A DNA stretch of 64,000 nt from DATARH01 sp035648415. GTDB taxonomy: Bacteria; Pseudomonadota; Alphaproteobacteria; ATCC43930; CGMCC-115725. A program made the translations under genes and the position numbers. Shown in pieces: positions 1 to 8,030 of the stretch. The stretch spans positions 9,495-73,494 of the forward strand of contig DASRLO010000059.1 of NCBI GenBank assembly GCA_035648415.1. The letters are read 5' to 3'. The notes beneath the pieces are model-generated. The model saw only the letters and a program-made list of their open reading frames with translations, had not been told where the DNA came from and ran no database searches. The first letter of the stretch is position 1, and each line of letters starts with the position of its first letter.

Positions 1-862
1 CGTCGCCGAACTCGGCGACCGTTTCGAGCAGGCGCGGGTCGGTCAGGTGCAGTTCGTCCTTCTGCGACTGGATGCCGGCATAGAGCTTGTCGCTGTTCTC
101 CTTGCTGACGGTTTCGACGCCGCCGCGGGTGTAGCTGGCATGGCTGGCGCCGCTCTCGGCAACCAGAACCCCGCCGCCGGTGGTCAGCCGGGTCACCCGG
201 AAGGTCGCGAAGAAGCTGTGCAGCAGGCTCGCGTGATAGGTGTCCCGCACGTTTTCGAGATAGAGCTTCCAGTTGTTGTGCAGGATTTGCGAGGTGGTGC
301 CAAGGACCTTCGGCTTGCCGTAGAGCACCCGGCCGAGCCGCGCCCCGACCATGTTGCCGATATATTCGGCGAGCGCCGGGGTCTGGTCCGACAGCGTGCC
401 GAAGACGAGCCCGCCGAAATGGTCGGTGCGCAGTTTCCGCAGGCCGTGGTCTTCGAGCCGAAAATCTTCGGGCATGCCGCCCTTGCCGGCGATCCCGCGG
501 CGGAACGCGACGCTTTTGAGGTTGCCTTCGAGGTCGTAGCTCCACGAATGGTAGACGCAGGTCAGGAGGTCGGCGTTGCCCTGCCGTTTGAGGCAGACGA
601 GGTTGCCGCGATGGCCGCAGCGGTTGACCATCGCATGGATGTCGCCGTCCGCGCCGCGGGTGACGATGACCGGCGTCTCGCCGACGAATGTCGTCTTGTA
701 GTCGCCGAGGTTGGGCAATTCGTGCGCCATCGCGAGGAATTGCCAGGTCGGCCCGAGAAACACCCGGTCGAGCTCGGCGCGGTAGATGCCGGGGTCGGAA
801 AAAACCCGGTAGGGGACCCGCGAGTTGCCTTCTTTCGGCCAGGCGAGCGTGTGCTGGTCCAT
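1..862 (-). CDS. Aromatic ring-hydroxylating dioxygenase, alpha (large) subunit, partial
   Basis: Rieske non-heme iron oxygenase large subunit. It should dihydroxylate an aromatic acid using electrons from a separate reductase. About 287 residues from the N-terminus are present and the C-terminus runs off the window. The Rieske [2Fe-2S] ligands are C82-x-H84 and C102-x2-H105. The catalytic iron site follows as a N-W-K-L-Y-L-E-N-V-R-D-x-Y-H stretch with H210 and H215. The ATG at 862 is preceded by an AGGGAAGG ribosome site. A beta subunit or reductase would be expected beyond the left edge. The motif spacing resembles anthranilate/terephthalate-type oxygenases, but the substrate cannot be told from sequence alone. 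Confidence 0.88.
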   Translation of the reverse strand, partial: MDQHTLAWPKEGNSRVPYRVFSDPGIYRAELDRVFLGPTWQFLAMAHELPNLGDYKTTFVGETPVIVTRGADGDIHAMVNRCGHRGNLVCLKRQGNADLLTCVYHSWSYDLEGNLKSVAFRRGIAGKGGMPEDFRLEDHGLRKLRTDHFGGLVFGTLSDQTPALAEYIGNMVGARLGRVLYGKPKVLGTTSQILHNNWKLYLENVRDTYHASLLHSFFATFRVTRLTTGGGVLVAESGASHASYTRGGVETVSKENSDKLYAGIQSQKDELHLTDPRLLETVAEFGD

Positions 863-878
863 TCGGCTGATCCTTCCC

Positions 879-1895
879 TCAAATCGAAGGGCTGAGGCTC
901 ACAGTATCATGAAACCGCCGGTAATCGATGGCGCGGCGGCCGTCCTCGGTCCAGCCCATGATGTCGACGAAGCGGTGGTCCCACAGGATCTCCTGGGGCA
1001 GGTACGAGGCCCGCGCGTGAACCGGCTGGACCAGCGTCTCGTCGATGCCGCTGGCGGTGACGACGATCTCGGCGTTGAGTTCGCCCAGAGCCGCCGCGCT
1101 CAAGCCGCGCAGCGGGCTGTCCTCGTCGATCTCGTGCATCACGGTAAAGGTCAGCGCGAAGATCGGGGAGCGGTCGCGCCTCAACTTCAAATCGTAGAAG
1201 CGGCGGATCATCTCGCCTTCGGCTGTCTGCTCGTCGCGCACCAGCGTCATGCTGGCCTCGGCCGCCAAAATTTGATTGTGCCGCTGGTTGGCGACGCGCG
1301 CCGACAGGGTCGGCTTGCCGTTGTGTGGGCCGACGACCGCGACCCGGCTGAAGATCACCCGCGCCGTGGGCCGCGAGAAGCGGGCGAAGACCAGGCCGGT
1401 GGCGAGCGCTATCAGCATCAGCCCGACCGCGGTCTCCAGCGTCATCAGTAAATTGGCGTAGAGCGTCGCCGGCGACATCACGCCGTAGCCGATCGTCGCC
1501 ATCGTCTGCACGCTGAAGAAGAACGCGTCGTTGAAGGCGCCAGGACGCGCGTTGAGGATCGATCCCGGCTGCAGCAGGTACAGCGCCGCGAAGCCGACAT
1601 TCGCCGCGACGTAGACCCCTGAGCCCAGGGCGAAGAAACCGAGCCAGCCGATGGTCAGGGCGCGGTGGTAGAAATCGCCGAACCATTTGCGCTTGAGCCC
1701 GAGCGACATCACCTGGTCGGCGGTGCCGCGGGCGACGAGATGGTTGAGCCGCACCTTGCCGCCGTCGGGCGGCGCGCTGTGCAGCGGCGCTGCACGGGCG
1801 TGCGCGCGGGGCCGCTGTGCTCGCTTTTTGCCGGCGCTCCGCGGGGTCACCCGGCCTCGCGCGCTAGGATGACTCTCGCCATAATCGCCCGACAT
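879..1895 (-). CDS. KirBac-type inward-rectifier potassium channel
   Basis: Tetrameric inner-membrane K+ channel of the prokaryotic inward-rectifier family. From the 338-residue reading: a slide-helix/TM1 segment at about 70-108, a pore loop with selectivity filter T-I-G-Y-G at 134-138, TM2 at about 145-170, and a C-terminal immunoglobulin-like cytoplasmic domain of about 160 residues, as in KirBac proteins. The first 45 residues are basic and low in complexity, so the true start may lie further in; ATG 1895 overlaps the end of the upstream mntA-like gene by 32 nt. It is followed after 16 nt by the Rieske oxygenase, so the genes may be co-transcribed. Confidence 0.88.
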   Translation of the reverse strand: MSGDYGESHPSARGRVTPRSAGKKRAQRPRAHARAAPLHSAPPDGGKVRLNHLVARGTADQVMSLGLKRKWFGDFYHRALTIGWLGFFALGSGVYVAANVGFAALYLLQPGSILNARPGAFNDAFFFSVQTMATIGYGVMSPATLYANLLMTLETAVGLMLIALATGLVFARFSRPTARVIFSRVAVVGPHNGKPTLSARVANQRHNQILAAEASMTLVRDEQTAEGEMIRRFYDLKLRRDRSPIFALTFTVMHEIDEDSPLRGLSAAALGELNAEIVVTASGIDETLVQPVHARASYLPQEILWDHRFVDIMGWTEDGRRAIDYRRFHDTVSLSPSI

Positions 1896-2244
1896 AGAGG
1901 ACTGAGGTCATTCCTAAGCTTGGCTCAGAAAACCCGGCGAGCGCGCGACGCCCCGCCGCGATGAGGTTGCGGAATTCGACGCTGATCGCCCGCCAATCGA
2001 CGAGATCGACTCGGTAGGGCAGGTCGCTTTCGCTGAAAGCCTCGGCGAGGCGTGCAGTTTCGTCGAGGGTCAGCCGCCGTCCGGCGTCGATCGCCAGATC
2101 GAGGTCGGAATAGTTTCGGGAACGTCCCGTCGCGCGCGACCCGAACACCCATGTCTTCGCCTGTTTCGGCAGATGCGCGGCAAGAATGTCGAGCACAATT
2201 CGCCGGTGCTCTGTCGTGAGATCGAGGCGAGCCGCCCGGTTCAA
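1864..2244 (-). CDS. mntA: MntA-type nucleotidyltransferase antitoxin (MNT domain)
   Basis: Small minimal nucleotidyltransferase of 126 residues, partner of the HEPN toxin encoded just upstream. The signature G35-S36-x10-D47-x-D49 (GSX10DXD) is complete, so it should be active. MntA proteins neutralise HepT by adding AMP to a tyrosine near the HEPN active site. The start is taken as TTG at 2244, which overlaps the hepT TGA (TTGA) and follows a strong GGAAAGGAGG site. Longer in-frame extensions upstream lie inside hepT and are not protein-like. Confidence 0.85.
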   Translation of the reverse strand: MNRAARLDLTTEHRRIVLDILAAHLPKQAKTWVFGSRATGRSRNYSDLDLAIDAGRRLTLDETARLAEAFSESDLPYRVDLVDWRAISVEFRNLIAAGRRALAGFSEPSLGMTSVLYVGRLWRESS

Positions 2245-2645
2245 GCCAGCCTCCTTTCCAGCTCGGCTAGGAGGTGCTCGGCTTCCGCCAGAAAAGCCGG
2301 GATGGCCGCAACGATCTCGGCCGCCACTCCGGCGTCGTAGGTATGGCTGGAACGCGAGCGCATTTCGCGATAGCCGCGCCAAGCCTGCCAGTCGCCGCGC
2401 AACAATCCCAGCGCGTTCGCGGCGCGGATCAGGTCCGCGAACGCCAAGCCAGCCACTTCCTCGGGAGAGGGCGCGGTTTGCATCAGGTAGCGCCTGAGCA
2501 TCCGGTGGCTCAGTTCGTAGGTGAATTCGAAGCGTTGAATGAGCCCGTCGCGAAGCTGCTCATCGCCCGCCGCCTGCGCGTGGCGGGCGAGGCCTTCGCG
2601 CAGGCGTTGCACAGCGTTGCCGAGTGAGGTGGTGTCCAGCTTCAC
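2241..2645 (-). CDS. hepT: HepT-type HEPN toxin (HI0074-family nucleotidyltransferase partner)
   Basis: HEPN-domain ribonuclease toxin of 134 residues, mostly helical. The motif R96-x4-H101-x-Y103 matches the RX4HXY signature of HepT: Arg and His are the RNase residues and Tyr is the site AMPylated by MntA. The GTG at 2645 is chosen because the family similarity begins there and upstream codons are arginine-rich shadow sequence. It lies 29 nt after the flavin reductase gene on the same strand and overlaps mntA by 4 nt. The toxin-before-antitoxin order is usual for this pair. Confidence 0.85.
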   Translation of the reverse strand: MKLDTTSLGNAVQRLREGLARHAQAAGDEQLRDGLIQRFEFTYELSHRMLRRYLMQTAPSPEEVAGLAFADLIRAANALGLLRGDWQAWRGYREMRSRSSHTYDAGVAAEIVAAIPAFLAEAEHLLAELERRLA

Positions 2646-2674
2646 GGCGCCGCCTCGCCCGACGGATGGCGCGG

Positions 2675-3178
2675 TCAGCCGCCGTAGTAGACGTTGTCGC
2701 CGAGGTCCCGCATCTCGAGGATGGCGCTGTCGAGGCGGCCGGAGAGCGGGTTCGGCACGTGCGCCTCGACGACTTCGGCGACGACGATGTGGTGGTCGCC
2801 CTGTTCGACGATGGCGGTGACCTTGCATTCGACCGCGGCGAGCGCGGCATCGAGGATCGGCGCGCCGTTCGACCCCTTGTGGATCGCCTGGCCGGAGAGC
2901 TTGCCGCCTTCCAATTGGGCCGGCTTGAAGAAGGTGAAGGCGAGGCCTTTGTGCTCCTTGCCGAGCATGTTGAGGGTGAAACTCTTGGTATTCTTGATCA
3001 GCGGGTAGGCATGGCTGTCGGTCTTGACCCCGACGACGACGAGCGGCGGGTTGAACGCGGTCTGCGTCACCCAGTTGACCGTCGCGGCCGAGACATTGCC
3101 CGCGCCGTCATCGGCGGTCAGCACGTAGATGCCGTAGGGGATCATGCGAAGCGCGGTCTTCTTGGCGTCGGCGTCCAT
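2675..3178 (-). CDS. Flavin reductase-like FMN-binding protein
   Basis: 167-residue protein of the flavin reductase (split-barrel FMN-binding) family. These enzymes reduce FMN or FAD with NAD(P)H, often to supply a two-component monooxygenase. The start fits the family: early Y-G-I-Y-V-L-T strand, then the S-A-A-T-V-N-W-V and N-P-P-L-V-V-V-G segments that line the flavin. ATG 3178 follows a GGAGAAGAGAC site. Five tightly spaced minus-strand genes run from here to the Rieske oxygenase at the left edge, so it may support oxygenase chemistry; that link is inference. Confidence 0.82.
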   Translation of the reverse strand: MDADAKKTALRMIPYGIYVLTADDGAGNVSAATVNWVTQTAFNPPLVVVGVKTDSHAYPLIKNTKSFTLNMLGKEHKGLAFTFFKPAQLEGGKLSGQAIHKGSNGAPILDAALAAVECKVTAIVEQGDHHIVVAEVVEAHVPNPLSGRLDSAILEMRDLGDNVYYGG

Positions 3179-3300
3179 GTCTCTTCTCCATCAGGGGGCC
3201 GGAACGGTCTCGCCCACTACATCGCTTCCGCCGACGCCTGGCAAGGACGGGACTGCTGCGTCCCGACCCCTCGATCCGATTTGTCCGGGTGCGGCATCCT

Positions 3301-3558
3301 CTAACCCGGGGGAGAGGAGCTGGGAATAATGTCCCTGCACTTGGGTCCGCCTCCCGGCGTCCCTTGCGCACAAGGGCTGGAGCCGTTGGCGTAAGGATCG
3401 TAATTCGACAATGCAGCCAAGGTCGCCGCAACAGTCGGCGGCGAAGCAAACAGTTGGTGGTCCAGCAATGGCAAAGATTGCGGCATCGCATAGGCAGCAA
3501 GCGGCCCTCCTATTATAAGGGCGGCACTCAAGATCGCAGATTTTGCAATGGCAGCCAT
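3301..3558 (-). CDS. Small exported protein of unknown function
   Basis: 85-residue protein not recognised. Residues 1-23 form a clear signal peptide (M-A-A-I-A-K-S-A-I-L-S-A-A-L-I-I-G-G..., cleavage after A-Y-A). The mature part is about 62 residues, Pro/Ser-rich, with two cysteines that could form one disulfide. The ATG sits 7 nt after a strong TGGAGG site, the main reason to accept this short gene. It ends in P-S-S-S-P-P-G. Function cannot be inferred. Confidence 0.6.
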   Translation of the reverse strand: MAAIAKSAILSAALIIGGPLAAYAMPQSLPLLDHQLFASPPTVAATLAALSNYDPYANGSSPCAQGTPGGGPKCRDIIPSSSPPG

Positions 3559-3708
3559 CTATTCCTCCAGGTTTTTCCGCGCCGGCATCGAGCCGGCCGC
3601 GTCCTACTACACATTATATGAACGGGACGACTTGGAGGGCCGTTCCTTCGTCTGCGCTTGGGTGGGCATCGATTTTGACCGGCGGCGACACGGCCAGGGC
3701 GGCTGGGA

Positions 3709-4572
3709 TCACTTTCTTCCGCTCGCCGCGAGGCCCTTCTGCAGGGCCGCGAACGATTGCGAGGGCGCCGGCATCAGCCAGCGGAAGCCCTTCTCGACCA
3801 GCGTCTCGACATTGTTAGCGTCGACGTGCGGATGGCCGCACGGCACACCGGCATCCTTGCAGATCGCCAGGATGTCGTCGATCGCGGCGGCGACCTCGGG
3901 GTGCTCGTATTGGCGCGGGTAGCCCATGTCCTGCGACAGATCGCCCTCGCCAACCAGTACGACGCCGACCCCCGGCACCTCCTTCAGCATCTGCGGCAGG
4001 TTGCGGATCGCCCGCTTCTCCTCGCACATGATGACGACCAGCACCTCGCCTTCGGGGTTCAAGGGCCAGGTGTCGGCGCGCTTGTAATAGGTCTGCTGGT
4101 CGATGCCCCAATAGCGCGCGGCGGTCCGCGGCGCGTCGCCGCGCTGGCCGGGCGGCTCGTAATAGGCGGCCTCCCGCGGCCGCGGGTAGCGGCAGGCTTG
4201 CACCGCGTTGCGCGCTTCCTCGACGGTCGAGACATGCGGCCAGACGATGCCGTAGACCCCGATGTCGAGCACCTGCTTGGCGATGAACTGGTTCATCTCG
4301 CCGCCATTGGGCGGGATGCGCACCATCGGCGCCACCGCCGGGGCGAGCGTGCCGGATTGCACAATCTGCGCGCGGTCGAGCATGTACTGCATGCAGTCGC
4401 GCAGCTGGCGGATGTCGTAGGGGTTGTGCTCCATCTCGAAGACGACGCCGTCATAGCCGGCGGCGCCGATCGACTGGGCCGCGCCGATCTCGGCCGGCGA
4501 GAAGGTGACGAAGGCGGGCTTGCCGCTATCGAGCGCGCGGATCGCCGGGTTGAGGCGGGGAAGTTCGGGCAT
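3709..4572 (-). CDS. HpcH/HpaI-family aldolase
   Basis: 287-residue class II pyruvate aldolase-like protein (HpcH/HpaI, phosphoenolpyruvate/pyruvate TIM-barrel). Family members split 4-hydroxy-2-oxo acids, or related citramalyl or 2-keto-3-deoxy acids, at a divalent metal. Visible landmarks: G-A-A-G-Y-D-G-V-V-F-E-M-E-H at 36-49 (catalytic His and acidic residues) and the metal-site strand V-V-L-V-G-E-G-D-L-S. The start at 4572 follows AAGGAG with 6-nt spacing; an upstream in-frame ATG at 4614 would overlap the preceding gene. It lies 16 nt after the maleate-isomerase-like gene, so the two probably form one operon. Substrate not known. Confidence 0.85.
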   Translation of the reverse strand: MPELPRLNPAIRALDSGKPAFVTFSPAEIGAAQSIGAAGYDGVVFEMEHNPYDIRQLRDCMQYMLDRAQIVQSGTLAPAVAPMVRIPPNGGEMNQFIAKQVLDIGVYGIVWPHVSTVEEARNAVQACRYPRPREAAYYEPPGQRGDAPRTAARYWGIDQQTYYKRADTWPLNPEGEVLVVIMCEEKRAIRNLPQMLKEVPGVGVVLVGEGDLSQDMGYPRQYEHPEVAAAIDDILAICKDAGVPCGHPHVDANNVETLVEKGFRWLMPAPSQSFAALQKGLAASGRK

Positions 4573-4588
4573 GGGTTTCTCCTTCGGA

Positions 4589-5305
4589 TCAGTGTTCGCG
4601 CAGCAACCGGCCATAGCCGGGGATTCTGGCGTCGATCCCGGCGAGCCGCATGACGTGCCACAGCACCGCCTGGGTCGAGCTGATCACCGGCTTGCCGATG
4701 CGCTGTTCGATCGCCTCGATCGCCAGATGCGAGCGGAAATTGAGGCAGGCGATCAGCAGCCCGTCGCTCGACGGGTCCCAGGCGCCGAGCGCCAGCTCGA
4801 CGATCTCGTCCAGACCCGGTTCGGCGAGACGAAAGCCCTCGTCGATGTCGAGATGGGCTCCGGCGGCGATCTCGATGCCGGCCTCCTCGAAGAATTTATG
4901 TTCGAGGCTATCGATCGCCTCGGTGTAGGGCGAGACCGCGGTGACGCGCTTCATCCCCAGCGCGGCGCAAGCCGACAGCAGGCTGAACGTCGCGGTCGTC
5001 GCCGGCACCCCAGCGATCCGGGTGATCTCCTGGCGCAGATGCGCGTCGTAGTGGTGACCCTGCACGACGCTCGACGCGGTGCAGCCATAGGCGATCGCGT
5101 GCGGCCGGGCGCTCTTCAGCTGGTGGATCGCGCGCACCCCGTCGGTCTTGTCCATCTCGACGATTTTCTCGGGGCCGCCTTTGTCGGCGAGCAGCATGCG
5201 GGCGAAATGGACGCCGACCCCTGCCGGCGCTACGCTCGGATACCATTGCTCGACCACGATGTTGACGCTCGGCATGACGATCCCGAGCCGAATGTCTGTG
5301 GTCAT
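4589..5305 (-). CDS. Asp/Glu racemase superfamily protein (maleate isomerase / arylmalonate decarboxylase type)
   Basis: 238-residue two-domain protein of the Asp/Glu/hydantoin racemase superfamily. The catalytic cysteine pair is visible as C75 (Y-G-C-T-A-S-S) and C187 (L-L-I-A-C-L-N-F), and an N-terminal M-P-S-V-N loop (N15) fits the maleate isomerase/arylmalonate decarboxylase branch better than amino-acid racemases. Maleate isomerase converts maleate to fumarate at the end of some pyridine and aromatic pathways. The adjacent pyruvate aldolase supports a carboxylic-acid catabolic role. The exact reaction is inferred from family only. Confidence 0.78.
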   Translation of the reverse strand: MTTDIRLGIVMPSVNIVVEQWYPSVAPAGVGVHFARMLLADKGGPEKIVEMDKTDGVRAIHQLKSARPHAIAYGCTASSVVQGHHYDAHLRQEITRIAGVPATTATFSLLSACAALGMKRVTAVSPYTEAIDSLEHKFFEEAGIEIAAGAHLDIDEGFRLAEPGLDEIVELALGAWDPSSDGLLIACLNFRSHLAIEAIEQRIGKPVISSTQAVLWHVMRLAGIDARIPGYGRLLREH

Positions 5306-5369
5306 GTTTCGTCCAATCCAAACGCGACCGACATGCAGGACAGCTTAGCGGCTTACTCGTCGTAACGCT

Positions 5370-5460
5370 TGTCATTGCGAGATCGCCGCAGGCGACGAAG
5401 CAATGTCGCGCGCAGGCGGCTCCACGGGAACGCGATTGCTCCGCTTCGCTCGCAATGACA
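5370..5460. repeat. Dispersed palindromic repeat, family A copy 1
   Basis: About 91 bp bounded by a perfect 12-bp inverted repeat: TGTCATTGCGAG (5370-5381) and CTCGCAATGACA (5449-5460). Inside are CGAAGCAAT and ATTGCT-CCGCTTCG, so the element can fold on itself. Related copies lie at 12091-12181 and 22186-22277. It occupies most of the 255-nt gap between the maleate-isomerase-like gene and the DUF482 gene; nothing else is visible in the rest of that gap. Confidence 0.85.
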
Positions 5461-5560
5461 GCATCGGCCGATGATTTCGGTCCGCGAGGAGCTCGTGTTC
5501 GGCGATCGTCTCGCGGGTGCGATCAGCGCCGCGATTGGCGGCCCGCGCTAAGTCCCTTCG

Positions 5561-6736
5561 CTAATCCGCCGCAGGCTCTCCCTCGGTCTGACGGAAGGGC
5601 GAGTATTCCGCGAGGTGCTCGATCTTCTGCTCGACCATCTCGCGCTCGCGGGCGAGGAATTGGGCGACGGCGCGGCGGAAGCCGGAATCGGGAATGTAAT
5701 GCGCGCTGTAGGTCGGCACCGGCAGGTAGCCGCGCTGCAATTTATGCGGCCCCTGGGCGCCGGCCTCGACGCGCTGCAAGCCGTGGTCGATGGCGAACTC
5801 GATCGCCCGGTAATAGCAGCACTCGAAATGCAGCATCTTGTAGTCGCCATGGCTACCCCAGTTGCGGCCGTAGATGGTCTCGCGGCCGAGGATGTTGAAC
5901 GCGCCGGCGACGTATTCCTGGCCGCGGCGGGCCATCACCAGCACGATCTTGTCGGCCATCCGCTCGTTGATGAGGGCGAAGAATTTGCGGTTGAGGTAGG
6001 CCGAGCCCCATTTGCGGTCCGAGGTCGCGAGGTAGAAGCGGTAGAACGCATCCCAATGCCGGGGCTGCAAATCGGCGCCGGTCAGCACGTCGATCTCGAG
6101 GCCCGGCTGCAGCGCCTCGCGGCGCTCTTTCTTGACCGCCTTGCGCTTGCGTGAATTGAGCGCGGCGAGGTAGCCGTCGAAATCCTTGTAGCCGTCATTG
6201 GCCCAGTGGAATTGCTGGCCCACGCGCTTCAGGAACCCGGCCTCGAACAGCGCCTCGGCGTCGTCCTCCTCGGGGAAATTGATGTGCAGCGAGGAGATTC
6301 CGCGCTGGCGGGTGAACTCGACGAGGCCGGCGATCAAGGTCGCCTTGGTGTCGGCCGGCGCGTCAGGGCGCACCAAAAGGCGCGGACCCGGGACAGGGGT
6401 GAACGGCACCCCGCTCAGCGCTTTTGGATAATAGCGGCCGCCGGCGCGCTCGTAGGCGTCGGCCCAGCCGTAATCGAAGACGTATTCGCCGTAGGAATGG
6501 CTTTTGAGATAAAGCGGCACGATGCCGACGATCCGGCCCACGCCGTCGGCGAGCGACAAATGCTGCGGCGCCCAGCCGGTGCGGCCGGTGGCCGAGCCGC
6601 TTTCCTCCATCGCCTGCAAAAAGGTATGGCCGAGCGTCGGGTTTACGTCGCCGGCGCAGGCGTCCCACTCCGCCGCCGGGATCTCGGCGATCGCGGGGTG
6701 GACCGTCAGCGTGACCGTATCGGCGCCTTTGGCCAT
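5561..6736 (-). CDS. DUF482 family FemAB/GNAT-like acyltransferase
   Basis: 391-residue protein of the DUF482 family (COG3146, annotated as peptidoglycan biosynthesis/recognition; GNAT fold like FemAB). Recognisable conserved segments: G-H-T-F-L-Q-A-M-E-E-S-G-S near residue 35, Y-L-K-S-H-S-Y-G-E-Y-V-F-D, R-K-R-K-A-V-K-K-E-R-R near the middle, and Y-G-R-N-W-G-S followed by H-F-E-C-C-Y-Y. The biological substrate is not established. Start ATG 6736 lies 4 nt after the ridA stop, so the two are translationally close; an extension to 6832 would lie inside ridA. Confidence 0.85.
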   Translation of the reverse strand: MAKGADTVTLTVHPAIAEIPAAEWDACAGDVNPTLGHTFLQAMEESGSATGRTGWAPQHLSLADGVGRIVGIVPLYLKSHSYGEYVFDYGWADAYERAGGRYYPKALSGVPFTPVPGPRLLVRPDAPADTKATLIAGLVEFTRQRGISSLHINFPEEDDAEALFEAGFLKRVGQQFHWANDGYKDFDGYLAALNSRKRKAVKKERREALQPGLEIDVLTGADLQPRHWDAFYRFYLATSDRKWGSAYLNRKFFALINERMADKIVLVMARRGQEYVAGAFNILGRETIYGRNWGSHGDYKMLHFECCYYRAIEFAIDHGLQRVEAGAQGPHKLQRGYLPVPTYSAHYIPDSGFRRAVAQFLAREREMVEQKIEHLAEYSPFRQTEGEPAAD

Positions 6737-6740
6737 CGGG

Positions 6741-7208
6741 TCAGGCGAGCTCAAACATCGCTTCGATTTCGACCGCGACTCCCAATGGCAAGGAACTGAC
6801 GCCGACCGCGGCGCGGGCATGCTTGCCGGCATCGCCGAATACCTGGACCATCAGATCGGAGGCGCCGTTGACGACCTGCGGCATCTCGGTGAACTCGGGG
6901 GTGCAGTTGACGAACCCGCCGAGGCGAAGCACCCGCTTCACCTTGTCGAGGTCGCCGCCGCAGGCGACCCGCAGATGCGCCAGGATGTTGAGGGCGCAGA
7001 GCCTGGCGGCCTGTTGCCCATCGGCGACGCCGATCCCGGCGCCGAGCTTGCCGACGAATTCGGCCTTGCCGTTGCGCACGCTGACCTGGCCCGACACGAC
7101 CACGAGATTGCCCGAGCGGGTGAACGGTACATAATTCGCGATCGGCGCGGTCACCGCCGGCAACTCGATGCCGAGCTCGATGAGACGCGCCTCGATCCTT
7201 CCGCCCAT
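6741..7208 (-). CDS. RidA/YjgF/UK114 family protein
   Basis: 155-residue RidA-superfamily protein, a trimeric deaminase family that hydrolyses reactive enamine/imine intermediates. The C-terminal signature R-A-A-V-G-V-S-S-L-P-L-G-V-A-V-E-I-E matches the YjgF family. The length is above the 130 of canonical RidA, suggesting a RidA paralogue subgroup whose substrate may differ. Start ATG 7208 follows GAGGTAACG. It is immediately upstream of, and nearly overlapping, the DUF482 gene. Confidence 0.88.
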   Translation of the reverse strand: MGGRIEARLIELGIELPAVTAPIANYVPFTRSGNLVVVSGQVSVRNGKAEFVGKLGAGIGVADGQQAARLCALNILAHLRVACGGDLDKVKRVLRLGGFVNCTPEFTEMPQVVNGASDLMVQVFGDAGKHARAAVGVSSLPLGVAVEIEAMFELA

Positions 7209-7330
7209 CGTTACCTCGCTTTGCCGGCGCTCGGCTTTGCCTGCTCAGCGCCCAGGGCGGAAGGATATTGGGTTCGGCCCCGCTGTCCAGCCTGCCGCGA
7301 AACCGCCTTATTCGCTGGGTATCGAGAGCG

Positions 7331-7942
7331 ATGCGCGCCGCCGTTCTCGGTTTTCTTCTCACCCTGTTGGCGGCGTCGGGCTCGGCGGCGACGCTGGGCG
7401 ACGCCAAGGTCGGGTTCAGCGCCGATCGCACGCTGACTGTCGACGGCAAGAGCTACCAGGGCCGGATGTGGACGATGCCCGGCAAGGAGCGCCACGAGCA
7501 GAATTTGAACGGCATCCCGGCGGCCTTCGTCTTGCGCAGCGACACGCCGCTCGCCCAATTGGTGCTGCCCCAACTGCATACCGTCGTCGAATTGGTGCTG
7601 CCGCCGGAACTTCACCTGCTCGCGGACCCGCGTCTGACGCGCAGCCCGGTCGGGCACGAGACCGTCAACGGCGTCGCCACCACCAAATACGCGATCGACG
7701 AGACCGTGCCCGAGGGGCACGGCGCCGGTTTCCTGTGGCTCAGCGACAGTGGCATCCCGATGAAGCTCGACGGCACGTTCACCCGCACCAGCGGGCGGGT
7801 GGGTCACCTGCATTGGGAACTGACGCACGTTCAGCTGGGGCCGCAGCCCGCGGCGCTGTTCGAGGCGCCGCACGGCTTCTCGAAGCTGCCGCCCGAGGCG
7901 ATCGTGCCGCTCCTGGGGCTGAAGCTGAAGGGCGCGCATTAA
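7331..7942 (+). CDS. Exported protein of unknown function (LolA-like size and strand pattern)
   Basis: 203 residues with a signal peptide at 1-19 (M-R-A-A-V-L-G-F-L-L-T-L-L-A-A-S-G-S-A). The mature part is beta-rich: repeated short strands such as Y-Q-G-R-M-W-T-M-P-G-K-E-R-H and T-T-K-Y-A-I-D-E-T-V-P with hairpin turns. Such patterns occur in periplasmic LolA/LolB-like or DUF4412-like proteins, but I cannot assign a family firmly. Start ATG 7331 begins the signal peptide; an in-frame extension to 7268 adds non-signal sequence. It is convergent with the TauD-type gene across a palindromic repeat. Confidence 0.7.
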   Translation: MRAAVLGFLLTLLAASGSAATLGDAKVGFSADRTLTVDGKSYQGRMWTMPGKERHEQNLNGIPAAFVLRSDTPLAQLVLPQLHTVVELVLPPELHLLADPRLTRSPVGHETVNGVATTKYAIDETVPEGHGAGFLWLSDSGIPMKLDGTFTRTSGRVGHLHWELTHVQLGPQPAALFEAPHGFSKLPPEAIVPLLGLKLKGAH

Positions 7943-7947
7943 GGTTG

Positions 7948-8027
7948 TAGGGCGGATAAGCGCAGCGCAATCCGCCACCATTGGGGCGAACGAGACCGGC
8001 GGAATACGCTGCGCTCTTCCGCCCTAC
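7948..8027. repeat. Palindromic intergenic repeat, family D
   Basis: An 80-bp element with terminal inverted repeats GTAGGGCGGA (7948-7957) and TCCGCCCTAC (8018-8027). Inner pairs GCGCAGCGCAATCCGCC and GGCGGAATACGCTGCGC make one long stem. It lies between two convergent genes, ending 3 nt before the TauD-type stop, so it could act as a two-way terminator as well as a dispersed REP-like repeat. Confidence 0.75.
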
Positions 8028-8030
8028 CGG

